In this document: piece after piece, positions 32,805-42,646 of the stretch
Layout: each line of letters begins with the position of its first letter
Position numbering within the stretch: the stretch's first letter is position 1
Source of the DNA: Pedobacter soli
Lineage (GTDB): Bacteria > Bacteroidota > Bacteroidia > Sphingobacteriales > Sphingobacteriaceae
Length of the DNA stretch: 64,000 nucleotides
Direction of reading: 5' to 3'
Assembly (NCBI RefSeq): GCF_900101435.1
Contig: NZ_FMZH01000001.1
Span: forward strand, 372,001-436,000
Program-made: the position numbers and the translations under genes
The notes under the pieces: generated by a model
The model's input: the letters and a program-made list of their open reading frames with translations, nothing else
The model's database searches: none
Told to the model about the DNA's origin: nothing

Positions 32805-34214
32805 TTAAGCATTAATTTCTGCTTCAAATTTTTCGCCAAAGCGATCGGTAGCTACTACTTTCACATTTTTAACACTGGGTTCAAAATGGGCTAAAAACAG
32901 GTGATCGGTTGAACGGGGTTCTACAAATGGCCTTGGATTAGGCAATTTATCACCTTTATATAATTTTACTGCTAAGGGATCAAATCCATCTTGCTGCGCC
33001 ATTGCGCCCATAGCTTTTCCATCCAAAAAATATTCTACTTTCCACTCGGGATCATAATTCCAAACATTGGCAATCAATCTTTTCTGGTTGGTCAAAGTAT
33101 CTACATAAATATCCAATTGCTCTTTTCGGTCCCTGCCTGTTGATTTGTAATACCATTTCAGATCTGTTCCGTCAACTTCGTAAACGCCATAACCGCGCGG
33201 GGTTCCATCTTCACAAATCGGACCGGTCCACCAGCCGCCACAAACTGTACCATGGTTATGTTCAAAAATGCCGTTTTTAATCACATTTTTATTAAAGTGG
33301 GTATGGCCCGACATGATGTGAATGTTCTTGAAATCTTTTAGAACGGCGTAAAAATCTTCATTATTTTTTACCGCATTATGTACCGGAATATGCAGACAAA
33401 TGATCAACAAGGCGTCCTTAGGTACAAATTGCAAATCCTTGGCCAGCCAATCTAATTGTGTTGGGGTAATATAACCATCGTAAGTACGCTCAACACCTAA
33501 ATAGCGTACATCATCTAAAACCACATAATGTGCCTTACCCCTATTAAACGAGTAATAAGTTGGCCCGTAATGTGCCTGAAAAGTCCTGTCGGAAGTATCA
33601 TCACCACCCTGCCGGTAATCCTGATCATGATTACCTAATGCCTGAAAAAACGGAATGCCAATTTTAGCTATGGCCTCATCATATGCAGGAAAAAGATCAA
33701 AATTATCCCAAACCAGATCACCTACCCCAATTCCATGTACCGGAGTTTTACCCATACTTTTTACTACCTCGCGGGTATCTGGAACCGAGGTTTCCATCAT
33801 TTGCGCTACGTCTTTTTTGTTTTTTACCTGTGGATCGGCCCAAATAATAAAATTGTGTTTATCATCATTCTGTTTTAAGGGTTTAAGATCGAAATTTAAC
33901 TTTCCGGCCGTATCTGGCTTGTAATAATGGCGAGCAATGCTGCTTTCGGTTTTAAATTCATATCCGGATGGTGTGCTGATCCATACAAAACGTGCCAGTT
34001 CGTTAAGTTTAATTTCGTAATTACCGTTTTTATCGGTTTGCACTACACTATATCCATCAGATATAACCACTCCTGCAACAGTTTTGCTTTTACTGGTTAC
34101 TGTTCCGCTTACCACACCATCAATAGCAAACAGCGATGACGGAAATGATTTTAAGCTAATAAATAAACTCGTGGTTAATATGCCTGATTTTTGGATAAAG
34201 GATCTTCTGTTCAT
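32805..34214 (-). CDS. Secreted calcineurin-like phosphoesterase
   Basis: The 469-residue protein starts with MNRRSFIQKSGILTTSLF, a signal with a twin-Arg-like RRSFIQK motif. It continues with a beta-sandwich domain (about 35-110), then a metallophosphoesterase domain with IIWADPQ, GVGDLVWDN, ALGNHDQDY, CLHIPVHN and SGHTHFNK, which supply the two-metal site. The C-terminal domain (about 370-469) is a second beta-sandwich. A Tat-type export would fit a metalloenzyme folded in the cytoplasm. It would cut phosphoester bonds outside the inner membrane. It lies between the SusC/SusD/DUF5689 block and GDPD, so its substrate is probably what the SusC/SusD pair imports. Confidence 0.9.
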   Translation of the reverse strand: MNRRSFIQKSGILTTSLFISLKSFPSSLFAIDGVVSGTVTSKSKTVAGVVISDGYSVVQTDKNGNYEIKLNELARFVWISTPSGYEFKTESSIARHYYKPDTAGKLNFDLKPLKQNDDKHNFIIWADPQVKNKKDVAQMMETSVPDTREVVKSMGKTPVHGIGVGDLVWDNFDLFPAYDEAIAKIGIPFFQALGNHDQDYRQGGDDTSDRTFQAHYGPTYYSFNRGKAHYVVLDDVRYLGVERTYDGYITPTQLDWLAKDLQFVPKDALLIICLHIPVHNAVKNNEDFYAVLKDFKNIHIMSGHTHFNKNVIKNGIFEHNHGTVCGGWWTGPICEDGTPRGYGVYEVDGTDLKWYYKSTGRDRKEQLDIYVDTLTNQKRLIANVWNYDPEWKVEYFLDGKAMGAMAQQDGFDPLAVKLYKGDKLPNPRPFVEPRSTDHLFLAHFEPSVKNVKVVATDRFGEKFEAEINA

Positions 34215-34266
34215 GATTTTTATTGATATTAAACCAGTGGCTTAATTTTTATTATATAATATGAAG

Positions 34267-34287
34267 AGGGCCAGTAAAACTGGCCCT
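34267..34287 (-). other. Hairpin between DUF5689 and phosphoesterase genes
   Basis: AGGGCCAG and CTGGCCCT form a perfect 8-bp stem with a 5-base loop. It divides the uptake genes from the enzyme genes and may set unequal expression, either as a weak terminator or by protecting the upstream mRNA. It has no strong T-run. Confidence 0.6.
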
Positions 34288-34300
34288 GCTTATTTCTTTT

Positions 34301-35842
34301 TTACTTATCGATTAAAGCTGTAACACTTCCGGTTTCGATTTCGCTAAGCACCGAAGTATTGGTTAATGTAACGCTTATCATTGTCCGGGCCGACTCCCAT
34401 CCACCTTTCTTAGCTTTATATACACCTCCTAATCTGGCAAAGCTAACCGCAGCAGGAAAACCAGCAAAGCGTTTGTCATTTGAATTGGTTCCTTTTCCAT
34501 AATACTCTTGAGCAGCTGTACCAGCGTAAGTGCTAAATTTATCAGTTATGGTAATTCTAAATCCATATTCAGGTGGACCTGGAGTGTAATAGCTGCCATT
34601 TGGTCCGCCATAGAAGATTACATCTAATGGAATGGAATTTGGCGTAACATCAGTACCTTCAAATATTGCAATACCTGCCACGTTTCCGCTATTGGCTAAT
34701 AAGTTGCCGGTTACGTCACCCACACCATTTGCACCTTTTACGGTTGTATAATTTACACTGGCTATCCATTTGGATGCTGGTATAACTGTTGATGCTGAAC
34801 CATTAATGCGCTGACCTGCACCTCCAACGTAGAAAAACTCTCCTTTTTTTACAGTGCCCGAGGTAAGATTAAATTTATAGGTTCTAAGCGCTCCGGTATT
34901 CCATCCTAAGGTTGGAAAAGCCGTTGCACCTGCATTGTTATTGGTATACACTGAAAATGGAGTTACAGCAAAATCTATATCCTTGGTAGCTAAAAACTGA
35001 ATGTACTCGTAATTTCCGTCTGTACCATTCGGATCTACGTGAAATCCTGAAATAATTGCAGGAGAAAGTTTTGGCATCGCAACATAAAAGAAATCATCTA
35101 TTGTTCTCATCCTATATTCGATCTTTTTTGCAGCTCCTGTTCCCGTAACATAAACTACTCCCGTAAAATTACCCGATGGCTGAACGGCAGTATTGGCAAA
35201 AGTAGCATTGGCACTGGTACGCAACGTTGCCTGCCCGAAACCATCGTTAAGAATTTTATCTCCTGAATATACAGTACCACTAGTGGGCTCAGGATCATAC
35301 ACAGCGCTGTTAATGGCTACCAAGGTACTTTCATAACGATCAGGATTGGCTAAAATAGTACTCGTACTTGCCGCCTGCAATTTGATAATCCTTCCGGAAG
35401 CCACTTTAGTTATAGCAGCAGTTGTTAAACCGGTAATTTGTAAAATCCCATCTACCCTTTTTAATACGCCACCATCCAGTTTAATATGCAAGGAATCGCC
35501 GGGGGTAAAATTTGCTGCAGCCGCCCCGATGTTGAATGAGATTCCCCTTAACGAATCTGCCGAACCATTAATGCGGCTATTTTGCAAGGCAATTAATCCT
35601 GCTACCGAATTACCCGATCTGAAATCTGAAACCACTACTCCTCTAATACTTGTAGCTCCTCCTATGGCATCGGCATTAAGTGCAAGATCTGATCCTTTAT
35701 AGTATCTTCTTAAATCGAAGTTAGAAATGAAACCACTTTCTGAAAACTTATAACGATAGTCTTCATCCCGCTTACAGCTCGAGTAAATAGCAACAACAAC
35801 TGCCAGCAAAAGAAAATATTTTAAATTATTTTTCATCATCAA
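34301..35842 (-). CDS. DUF5689-like surface lipoprotein
   Basis: The 513-residue lipoprotein (AIYSSC, Cys23) has an OB-like N-terminal half. This half contains the phrases IRGVVVSDFRSGNSVAGLIALQNS, NFTPGDSLHIKLDGGVLKRVDGILQITGL and RYESTLVAINSAVYDPEP, typical of DUF5689. The C-terminal half is a lamin-tail-like beta-sandwich (PAIISGFHVDPNGTDGNYEYIQFLATKDIDF). Such lipoproteins sit beside SusD and probably bind the ligand at the cell surface. It starts 6 bases after the SusD stop, clearly in the same operon. Confidence 0.82.
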   Translation of the reverse strand: MMMKNNLKYFLLLAVVVAIYSSCKRDEDYRYKFSESGFISNFDLRRYYKGSDLALNADAIGGATSIRGVVVSDFRSGNSVAGLIALQNSRINGSADSLRGISFNIGAAAANFTPGDSLHIKLDGGVLKRVDGILQITGLTTAAITKVASGRIIKLQAASTSTILANPDRYESTLVAINSAVYDPEPTSGTVYSGDKILNDGFGQATLRTSANATFANTAVQPSGNFTGVVYVTGTGAAKKIEYRMRTIDDFFYVAMPKLSPAIISGFHVDPNGTDGNYEYIQFLATKDIDFAVTPFSVYTNNNAGATAFPTLGWNTGALRTYKFNLTSGTVKKGEFFYVGGAGQRINGSASTVIPASKWIASVNYTTVKGANGVGDVTGNLLANSGNVAGIAIFEGTDVTPNSIPLDVIFYGGPNGSYYTPGPPEYGFRITITDKFSTYAGTAAQEYYGKGTNSNDKRFAGFPAAVSFARLGGVYKAKKGGWESARTMISVTLTNTSVLSEIETGSVTALIDK

Positions 35843-35848
35843 TAGTAT

Positions 35849-37429
35849 TTAAGGTTTTTGCCACCACATAAGTGTATTTACATCGTCTGGTCCTTGTGCA
35901 GCCAGAACATTTTTATAATTCGTTGGATTTGTAGATTGGGCAAGTATTGGGTAGTACAAACGAACCGGCATTTTGCCTCCATTTAATAAACTTGCTCCTT
36001 GTGGAAGCAGCGGATGCCCGGTTCTGCGATATTCAAACCATTGTTGAAAATCGACTAAAAACAAGGCATAGTATTTTTGCAGATGAATCTGCTCTAATTT
36101 ACTGTCGGCACCTGCAACTTTACTATCCAAAGGCAATGCATTATTCCAGCTAAAATCGCCTTTTAAAGCGTAGTCTCTTACCAATGCATCATCTCCCTTT
36201 GTGTATAATGTCGGAATCCAATAATTAATTCCATCAGCAATACCTTTGTAATAATAGCTCTCACCAGTTCCATTAATAAAGCCTCTTGCAGCCGCCTCTG
36301 CCAAAATAAAATCAACTTCGGCAACATTCATGATAACACCTGTTGAAGCATCTGTTTGTAAGCTGAATGGATTGCCCGACTGTGCATCAGAATAAAAATA
36401 AGCTTGTTTTGTTGGTGCTCCGCTACCGATAGGATAAGCACTTGGCACACCAACATATCCTGCAGGTCCGGCGGCAATACCCCATCTGTTTACTCCATTC
36501 TTTCCATAAGCCGGATTTATTCTCGGATCGGCCCAGGTTGTTAAATTATTGATAAAAAAATCTACAATAGCAGATGCCCTGAAATCGGCAGGTCTCACAC
36601 TAACCATAAATGGTGAAGAGTAAACTGCTGTACTGCTGTTTGTTCCATTCCACAGAATTTTAGCGGTATGCGTATTATCCGTCATAATCGGATACTTGGC
36701 CGGGTTAGTATCCACTATTTCTTTAATTTTAGCTATAGCCTGCGCACTTGCTTCGGCTTTGCCCGAAATACGGAGCAACAATCTTAGATACAATGAGTTT
36801 CCAAACCTGCGCCATTTAGTAACGTCCCCATTAAATACCGGATCGCTGCTCGCTGTAATTGTCTGCCCTGCTGTTAACAATGTATTTGCTTCTTCCAGTT
36901 TATTCAATAGTGACATATAAATATCTTTTTGCTTATCGAATGCTGGCTCCAACACGCCAAACTTACCCTGATTTGCCTCTGTGTAGGGTACATCCCCATA
37001 AGTATCGGTAAGCAATTGCATAGTCCAGGCCTCTGCAATTTTTGAAATTCCCTGATATGAAGTGTTAACTGTACCAGTTGTGCTCGCAATCGCATTGATA
37101 TCCTTAATATTGGTCAATTCAGTATACCATGAATTCCACATGGCATCAGATAATTGTCTTCTGATATCATATCTGTAAATTCTACCTTCCAATACCTCAT
37201 CCAGAGTAGAAACAGTAACCTGCATTAATTCATTGTTAATGCTTCGGTTACGTATTAAATTTGCACTTAATACGTTTGTTAAAGTAGGTGCCAGCAATTT
37301 ATCGGCAGTAACACTTGGCACACCTATTGGATCTATATTGATTTTATCGAAATCTTTCTTGCAGGAGAACAACGAAGTCCCTATCACCAGTAAGAAAGCA
37401 TAACCTGTAATATTTTTAATCTTTTTCAT
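35849..37429 (-). CDS. SusD/RagB-family surface lipoprotein
   Basis: The 526-residue lipoprotein (SLFSC, Cys23) is a SusD-like protein of the SusD_2 type. Marks are the acidic start CKKDFDKINIDPIGVP, a helical TPR-like core (WNSWYTELTNIKDINAIAS, AWTMQLLTDTYGDVPYTEA), and the C-terminal VDFQQWFEYRRTGHPLLP. SusD proteins form a lid over the SusC channel and hand over the ligand. The partner SusC ends 7 bases upstream. The ligand is not a clear glycan: no glycoside hydrolase is nearby, only phosphoesterases and an SGNH hydrolase. Confidence 0.93.
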   Translation of the reverse strand: MKKIKNITGYAFLLVIGTSLFSCKKDFDKINIDPIGVPSVTADKLLAPTLTNVLSANLIRNRSINNELMQVTVSTLDEVLEGRIYRYDIRRQLSDAMWNSWYTELTNIKDINAIASTTGTVNTSYQGISKIAEAWTMQLLTDTYGDVPYTEANQGKFGVLEPAFDKQKDIYMSLLNKLEEANTLLTAGQTITASSDPVFNGDVTKWRRFGNSLYLRLLLRISGKAEASAQAIAKIKEIVDTNPAKYPIMTDNTHTAKILWNGTNSSTAVYSSPFMVSVRPADFRASAIVDFFINNLTTWADPRINPAYGKNGVNRWGIAAGPAGYVGVPSAYPIGSGAPTKQAYFYSDAQSGNPFSLQTDASTGVIMNVAEVDFILAEAAARGFINGTGESYYYKGIADGINYWIPTLYTKGDDALVRDYALKGDFSWNNALPLDSKVAGADSKLEQIHLQKYYALFLVDFQQWFEYRRTGHPLLPQGASLLNGGKMPVRLYYPILAQSTNPTNYKNVLAAQGPDDVNTLMWWQKP

Positions 37430-37436
37430 TTTCTTA

Positions 37437-40400
37437 TTAGTTTATACCTACTACTAAACGTGCACCAAAAGTTCGGGTCGATGGCAATTGCCCCACTTCG
37501 AAACCCTGTACAATATCACTTCCCGACAATGTACCAAACTCAGGATCGAAGGCAGGCCATGGCGACCAGGTATACAGGTTACGGCCATACACACCAATGG
37601 TAATTCTGCTCAAACCTAAACTAGAAACCAGTCTTTTTGAGAAAGTATAATTAATATTTGCTTCTCTGAATTTTAAGTAATCAGTTCTGAAAGTACTTCC
37701 CTCAGCATTGGTAGAACCATACATTGCTTCATAAAAGGCACCAATATCGGTAGCTACTGTAGTGTTAGGACTGTAGGTAACTCCATCTGGATTTAACATC
37801 ACACCTTCTCCAATTAAGCCACCGTATCTTCCTGGTAAGGTTAGTTTTAATTTACCCAAACCTGCCATCCGTGCAAAGGTTAACGAATGTGCAACGGCAC
37901 CAAGTTGTGCATCAAATAACACATTGGCTGCAAAACCTTTATAGGTTACACCAGTACCAAAACTAAATCTAAATTTAGGCATGGTATTTCCAAGATATTT
38001 TAGTTGTGTCTGATCTGGAATAGCTTTACCTGTATTATCGAAAATAACTTGTCCATCAGGTGAACGTTTCAAGCCAAAGCCGTAAATATCGCCCAAACTT
38101 CCACCAACATTGGCTACAATTTGGGTACCACCAAGCGGGCCGGTACGCAGAATTACCGAACTATCTGCCAGCTCTTTAATGGTATTTCTGTTTGCCGAAA
38201 ATGTTCCGTTAACCGTCCATTTAAATGATTTGGTTTGTAACGGCGTAGCATTTACCGACATTTCCAAACCTTTATTATCTACACGTCCGGCATTAAATAT
38301 CGCAATAGAATAACCTGTAGCCCGATCAATTGAGCGGCTTAATATCTGATTTTTAGTATTTCCGGTATATGCAGCAAAATCAAAATTCAATCTGCTTTTA
38401 AATAATTTCAACTCAGCACCGACCTCAATTGTAGTAGTAGAGAGGGGCTTTAAGTTAATATTTGGAAGTATCGTCGGGTTTGTCATTGCCTCTCCCGGAT
38501 AAATTCCGTTTGCAGCTAAAGTATAGTTATATGCAGTACGATATGGCGTAGTGCCTCCGCTTCCAACCTGAGCAATTGATCCGCGTAATTTGAAATAGCT
38601 AATTTGAGCCGGCATCTTCCAAAAATCTGAAGCGATGAACGACAAACTTGCCGATGGGTAGAAAAAACCAACATTATCAGTACGTAGCGGTGATGCTAAA
38701 GTACTGTTCCAATCCTGTCTTCCAGTTAAATCTAAAAACAAATAATTTTTTAACGACACAGACATAGTACCATACAAACTGTTAATATTATAACGGGCTG
38801 TATCAGGTACAGAAATCAGCGGATTTTGATTGTTTTCTAAGCTGTAATCGCCCGGGACAATCAATCCATCGGCACGAAGCTCTGATTTGTAGTACCTGTT
38901 TCTCAATTGACTACCTCCTGCGGTTGCAGAAAGCTTTATATCTTTTGTAAGCTGCTTGTTGTATCTTAATAAAAAGTCGGCATTAAATTCGTAAGAATTG
39001 ATGTCTTGAACACGATAAGATCCCTGTGCAAATTTTGCACCTGCAGCATCCCAAGGACGGCGGGTTTCGCGGATATCGTGATTAAAGTCTATAGAAGAAC
39101 GCACAAGTAAACTCAAATCATTGGTAAAATTGTAGGTAGCCTGAACATTTCCCAGAATACCGTTTCTTCTTTGTCCGTTTAAGTATTGCTCTGAAATTGC
39201 GTAAGGACCTTCCGGAAAACTGGAAGTTAAATCCACAAATTTTCGTTGCTCCTGCCCGGCAACCCAATAGTTTTTAAACCAATCCAAATTCATATTCGGA
39301 TGTGCAAACATAAACCAATACATTAACGACTGGTTACCATAACCTGTGGCGGGTAAGTTATCGCTATGTCTGTTATTGTAATTTGCTTTAAAAGAAATGT
39401 TTAATTTTTTGGTAACCCTGCTATTTCCAGAGATAGCAACCGATGTACGCTCTAAATTGGTATTAGGAACAATCCAGTCATTACTACCGTGATTTGCAGT
39501 GAAACGCAAGCCCGTTTTTCCAACATTTCCGTCTAAACTAACTGAGTTTGTTGTTTCTACACCTGTTTTGAAAAATGCATCCAAAGCATTTGGATAGGCA
39601 ACCCATGGCGTACGGGTTGTTCCGCCTTTTTGTGTGGTCGGATCATATTGAAAAAACATGCTGGTACCATCAAACCTTGGTCCGTAAGTTGAGCTCGTTG
39701 CATGGTTATCTGCGCCATCGGCGTTGGTTCCAAAACTATAATAACTTGCGCCACTTACACCTGCTCCATACTCTTGCTGAATATCAGGCCCCCTGTTAAT
39801 TTGCTCAAAGGCTGTATTAGAAGTAAATGTAATGTTAAACTTTTTCTTACTGCTGCCAGCAGATTTTGTGGTAATTACAATCGCACCGTTTGCACCTCTT
39901 TGACCATAAAGGGCTGATGCAGCTGGTCCTTTCAACACCGTAACATTCTCAATATCATCAGGACTTAAGTCACTCAATGCACTTCCAAAATCTGTAGGCA
40001 AAATATCTCCCGATGTACCATAAACACCTCCACCGGTTCCCGCAGTACGTCTGGCACTACTACTGGCAACAACTCCATCAATAACGATTAAAGCTTCATT
40101 ATCTCCGGTGAGGTTATTTTCACCACGTAGAATAATCTTATTCGATCCAGCTAAACCACTGTTTCGCACCAGATTCAAACCAGCAACTTTTCCGGATAAG
40201 GCATCTGTCCAGTTAGTAGCCACCGCATTTGTGAAAGCAGAACTATCTAAAGTTGTGATTGCATATCCCAGCGCTCTTTCTGAACGTTTTATCCCTAAAG
40301 CGGTAACAACAACTTCATTTAATTCGCTGGTTGAAGACTGAAGTCTGATTACTTCGTTACTTTCATTATTATTAAAAACTTTTGTGAGCGTTTTATAGCC

Positions 40401-40757
40401 TACCATGTTATATAAAACAGTGGTTCCTTTAGCAATAGTGATGGTATAATTTCCTTTTTCGTTGGTTACGCCCAAAAACTTCTTTTTACTATCGGTTATG
40501 GTGGTGCCAATCAATACCTGTCCATCCTGATCATCTAAAACGGTACCTTTAATTACAATATTTTGTGCGGGTGCCTGCGCTAAACTCTCATTGATGCAAA
40601 CAAACTGAACCATCAATACACAAACCAAAAAACTAAAGCGTTTTAGCCTACCTATAAAAAAAGCGCTACTTTTCTTTTGGCCACAATCGGGGCTGCTTTT
40701 CTTCTCATGCAAAACGCATTGGTGCCACGAAATTTGTTGAGTAAAATTTTTAATCAT
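37437..40757 (-). CDS. SusC/RagA-family TonB-dependent outer-membrane transporter
   Basis: The 1106-residue transporter has a carboxypeptidase-regulatory domain (about 65-150), a plug with LNEVVVTALGIKRSERALGYAI, IDGVVASS and VTVLKGPAASALYGQRGANGAI, and a barrel ending FGARLVVGIN. It is SusC-like and pairs with the SusD immediately downstream. The N-terminus is odd: about 60 residues precede the signal cleavage site (INESLAQ), including the basic, Cys-containing stretch HEKKSSPDCGQKK, so the true start may be inside. It is first in a six-gene operon. A tandem 11-bp-spaced half-site array lies about 85-115 bases upstream of the start. Confidence 0.93.
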   Translation of the reverse strand: MIKNFTQQISWHQCVLHEKKSSPDCGQKKSSAFFIGRLKRFSFLVCVLMVQFVCINESLAQAPAQNIVIKGTVLDDQDGQVLIGTTITDSKKKFLGVTNEKGNYTITIAKGTTVLYNMVGYKTLTKVFNNNESNEVIRLQSSTSELNEVVVTALGIKRSERALGYAITTLDSSAFTNAVATNWTDALSGKVAGLNLVRNSGLAGSNKIILRGENNLTGDNEALIVIDGVVASSSARRTAGTGGGVYGTSGDILPTDFGSALSDLSPDDIENVTVLKGPAASALYGQRGANGAIVITTKSAGSSKKKFNITFTSNTAFEQINRGPDIQQEYGAGVSGASYYSFGTNADGADNHATSSTYGPRFDGTSMFFQYDPTTQKGGTTRTPWVAYPNALDAFFKTGVETTNSVSLDGNVGKTGLRFTANHGSNDWIVPNTNLERTSVAISGNSRVTKKLNISFKANYNNRHSDNLPATGYGNQSLMYWFMFAHPNMNLDWFKNYWVAGQEQRKFVDLTSSFPEGPYAISEQYLNGQRRNGILGNVQATYNFTNDLSLLVRSSIDFNHDIRETRRPWDAAGAKFAQGSYRVQDINSYEFNADFLLRYNKQLTKDIKLSATAGGSQLRNRYYKSELRADGLIVPGDYSLENNQNPLISVPDTARYNINSLYGTMSVSLKNYLFLDLTGRQDWNSTLASPLRTDNVGFFYPSASLSFIASDFWKMPAQISYFKLRGSIAQVGSGGTTPYRTAYNYTLAANGIYPGEAMTNPTILPNINLKPLSTTTIEVGAELKLFKSRLNFDFAAYTGNTKNQILSRSIDRATGYSIAIFNAGRVDNKGLEMSVNATPLQTKSFKWTVNGTFSANRNTIKELADSSVILRTGPLGGTQIVANVGGSLGDIYGFGLKRSPDGQVIFDNTGKAIPDQTQLKYLGNTMPKFRFSFGTGVTYKGFAANVLFDAQLGAVAHSLTFARMAGLGKLKLTLPGRYGGLIGEGVMLNPDGVTYSPNTTVATDIGAFYEAMYGSTNAEGSTFRTDYLKFREANINYTFSKRLVSSLGLSRITIGVYGRNLYTWSPWPAFDPEFGTLSGSDIVQGFEVGQLPSTRTFGARLVVGIN

Positions 40758-40825
40758 AATTATTATAGTATATCCGGTTAGTAATAGGGTCCATAATTTC
40801 GATTTATTTCGTCCGGATTTGCGGG

Positions 40826-40870
40826 CAAAGTAAGTCCGTTTATGTTAAGCGTATGTTAAGCAAGTATTAA
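40826..40870 (-). promoter_or_regulatory. Pho-box-like tandem half-sites and promoter box for the SusC operon
   Basis: On the minus strand TTAACA occurs at 40848-40843 and 40859-40854, and TTAATA at 40870-40865. All are exactly 11 bp apart. The -7-like box TTACTTTG (40833-40826) follows after 9 bases. Tandem TTAACA-like half-sites at 11-bp period are the known form of PhoP/PhoB sites in Bacillus and cyanobacteria. A further off-phase TTAATA is at 40878-40873. The assignment to a Pho regulator is inference. Confidence 0.6.
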
Positions 40871-40879
40871 CGTATTAAA

Positions 40880-41265
40880 GACAGCACAAAATATTGCGTT
40901 TTACTTTCATTTAACTTACTTTATATTTCATTAAATAAAATTATAAAAACAAATCGAAACTAAAAACAATAAAACGCAGCAATAGAAAAATTTTCTATAT
41001 GAATGTTTAAAAAGACAGATATTTACAGTTTTTACAAAAGAAGGTCCAAATCAATTTCTATTGAAACCAATTAAAAAAGTCTGTTTCAATTAAAACAGAG
41101 AGGAAAATGAAACTTTTGTACCGGATAATCCAACCGTAATGTTTTGTCACGTAATAATTTTATTACAAGCCCAATCCAAAAGAAAAATCAGACGACAACA
41201 AAACGAAAGATTTGCTTGTAACAATTATATACCAATTAAAATCGAAAGCTAAAGAAACGTCATTT
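40880..41265. other. AT-rich non-coding region with short palindromes
   Basis: No convincing gene is present. Three perfect small palindromes are visible: TCAAT/ATTGA at 41051-41064, CTGTTT/AAACAG at 41081-41098, and GTAATAA/TTATTAC at 41151-41166. The last lies about 100 bases downstream of the hydroxylase stop and could help end that transcript. The others have no assigned role. Confidence 0.5.
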
Positions 41266-42483
41266 TTAAACCTTTATGTACTCAAAAACATGTTTCATGT
41301 AAAGTTTACGTAAAGAGAATGTCCGCTCCAGTGCGATTAAGATAATTACCGGAAATATTAACAAACCAAGTAAATTATAAGTATAGAAAAAGAATCCAAA
41401 AATTAATATCAACCTGAAACACTCGAGGTAATAAATCCATTTCCGCTGCTCCAAAAGTGCTCCAATGTTAATCAGTGTAATCAAAATAAAGATCAGTATG
41501 GCTATTTTATTAAGCATGGTTAACGAACTATAAAATAATGTTGTAGCTGTAAGCATAGCCACTACTATGGTAAGCTGAAGATTTAAATAGATCTTAAATT
41601 TTGGTCTGGCTGTATCCTGCTTTTTATCCTGAAAGTAACGCTTTTCCAGTACCGGTCTGATAGTCTGATCCATTAAAGCAGGGCTACCGAAAACAGCATT
41701 CCATTTGGCCTTAAAACCATTTGCCCGGCGATAAGCCTCTCCTATTTCTAAATAATAGTGAAAGTGCTGCCACAAAAAGCTATAACTTTTGATGGGATGT
41801 GTTAATCCATACTTAGGTGGTTCTTCTTCTTTTTGGAAAGTCCCGAAAAGCTTATCCCAAAACACAAAAACATCGCCATAATTTTTATCCAGGTACTTCT
41901 CGTCAGAAGCGTGATGCACGCCATGTAAAGAAGGGGTTATCAATACATTTTCTAACCAGCCAATCTTACCTATGAGCTGGGTATGCGTAAAGAAAGAATA
42001 AGCTCCATGAGCCAGTAATATGGTAATAATCATATTGGGATGAAAACCAACTAATGGCAATACACACCAGAAAACATTCCGGAAAACGGCCTGAATGGTG
42101 GTAATCCGTGCTGCGGCCGAAAGATTAAATTCTTCGCTTTGATGATGTACAATGTGCGCTGCCCACAAAAAATTAATTTCGTGCCCCAGCCTGTGGTACC
42201 AGTACCAAACCAGATCGGTAGAAAGTAGTAATAAAACCCATACATACCAGGCCGTAGAAATATTAAAAATGGCATAATTAGTATATACCCACTCGTAAAC
42301 CTGATAAAAACTGGCTGCAATAAATAAATTCAATAAGCGCTCGGCAATACCTACACTAAAATTTGCAACGGTACTTTCGTATTTAAAAACCTTTGCCTTT
42401 TTTTGATGTTGGGCAATTTTAAATTCAATGAAAACGAAAATAAAAAACGCAGGAATAGCAAATGCAAGGTAGTTTACCGTCAT
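41266..42483 (-). CDS. Sterol desaturase/fatty-acid hydroxylase superfamily membrane protein
   Basis: The 405-residue integral membrane protein has the three His clusters of the di-iron family: HRLGH, HIVHH and, further on, HGVHH. These lie between membrane helices at the N-terminus, and about four more helices lie at the C-terminus. Similar proteins include alkylglycerol mono-oxygenases and beta-carotene- or sphingolipid-type hydroxylases; the sequence does not choose. I start at the ATG at 42483; the upstream 20 residues are not membrane-like. The gene is divergent from the glucokinase-like gene. Confidence 0.88.
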   Translation of the reverse strand: MTVNYLAFAIPAFFIFVFIEFKIAQHQKKAKVFKYESTVANFSVGIAERLLNLFIAASFYQVYEWVYTNYAIFNISTAWYVWVLLLLSTDLVWYWYHRLGHEINFLWAAHIVHHQSEEFNLSAAARITTIQAVFRNVFWCVLPLVGFHPNMIITILLAHGAYSFFTHTQLIGKIGWLENVLITPSLHGVHHASDEKYLDKNYGDVFVFWDKLFGTFQKEEEPPKYGLTHPIKSYSFLWQHFHYYLEIGEAYRRANGFKAKWNAVFGSPALMDQTIRPVLEKRYFQDKKQDTARPKFKIYLNLQLTIVVAMLTATTLFYSSLTMLNKIAILIFILITLINIGALLEQRKWIYYLECFRLILIFGFFFYTYNLLGLLIFPVIILIALERTFSLRKLYMKHVFEYIKV

Positions 42484-42646
42484 AACAGTTTTAATATTTT
42501 TAAGTTTAACGTTGCAAACATAATTATATTCTACTAAATACATAGATTTAATAGTTTTATTTTATTACATACCGATTACCACTATATCTATTTATAGTTT
42601 GCCGTTTTAAAATATTTGCAGAACTTCGATCCCATAAATACATATT

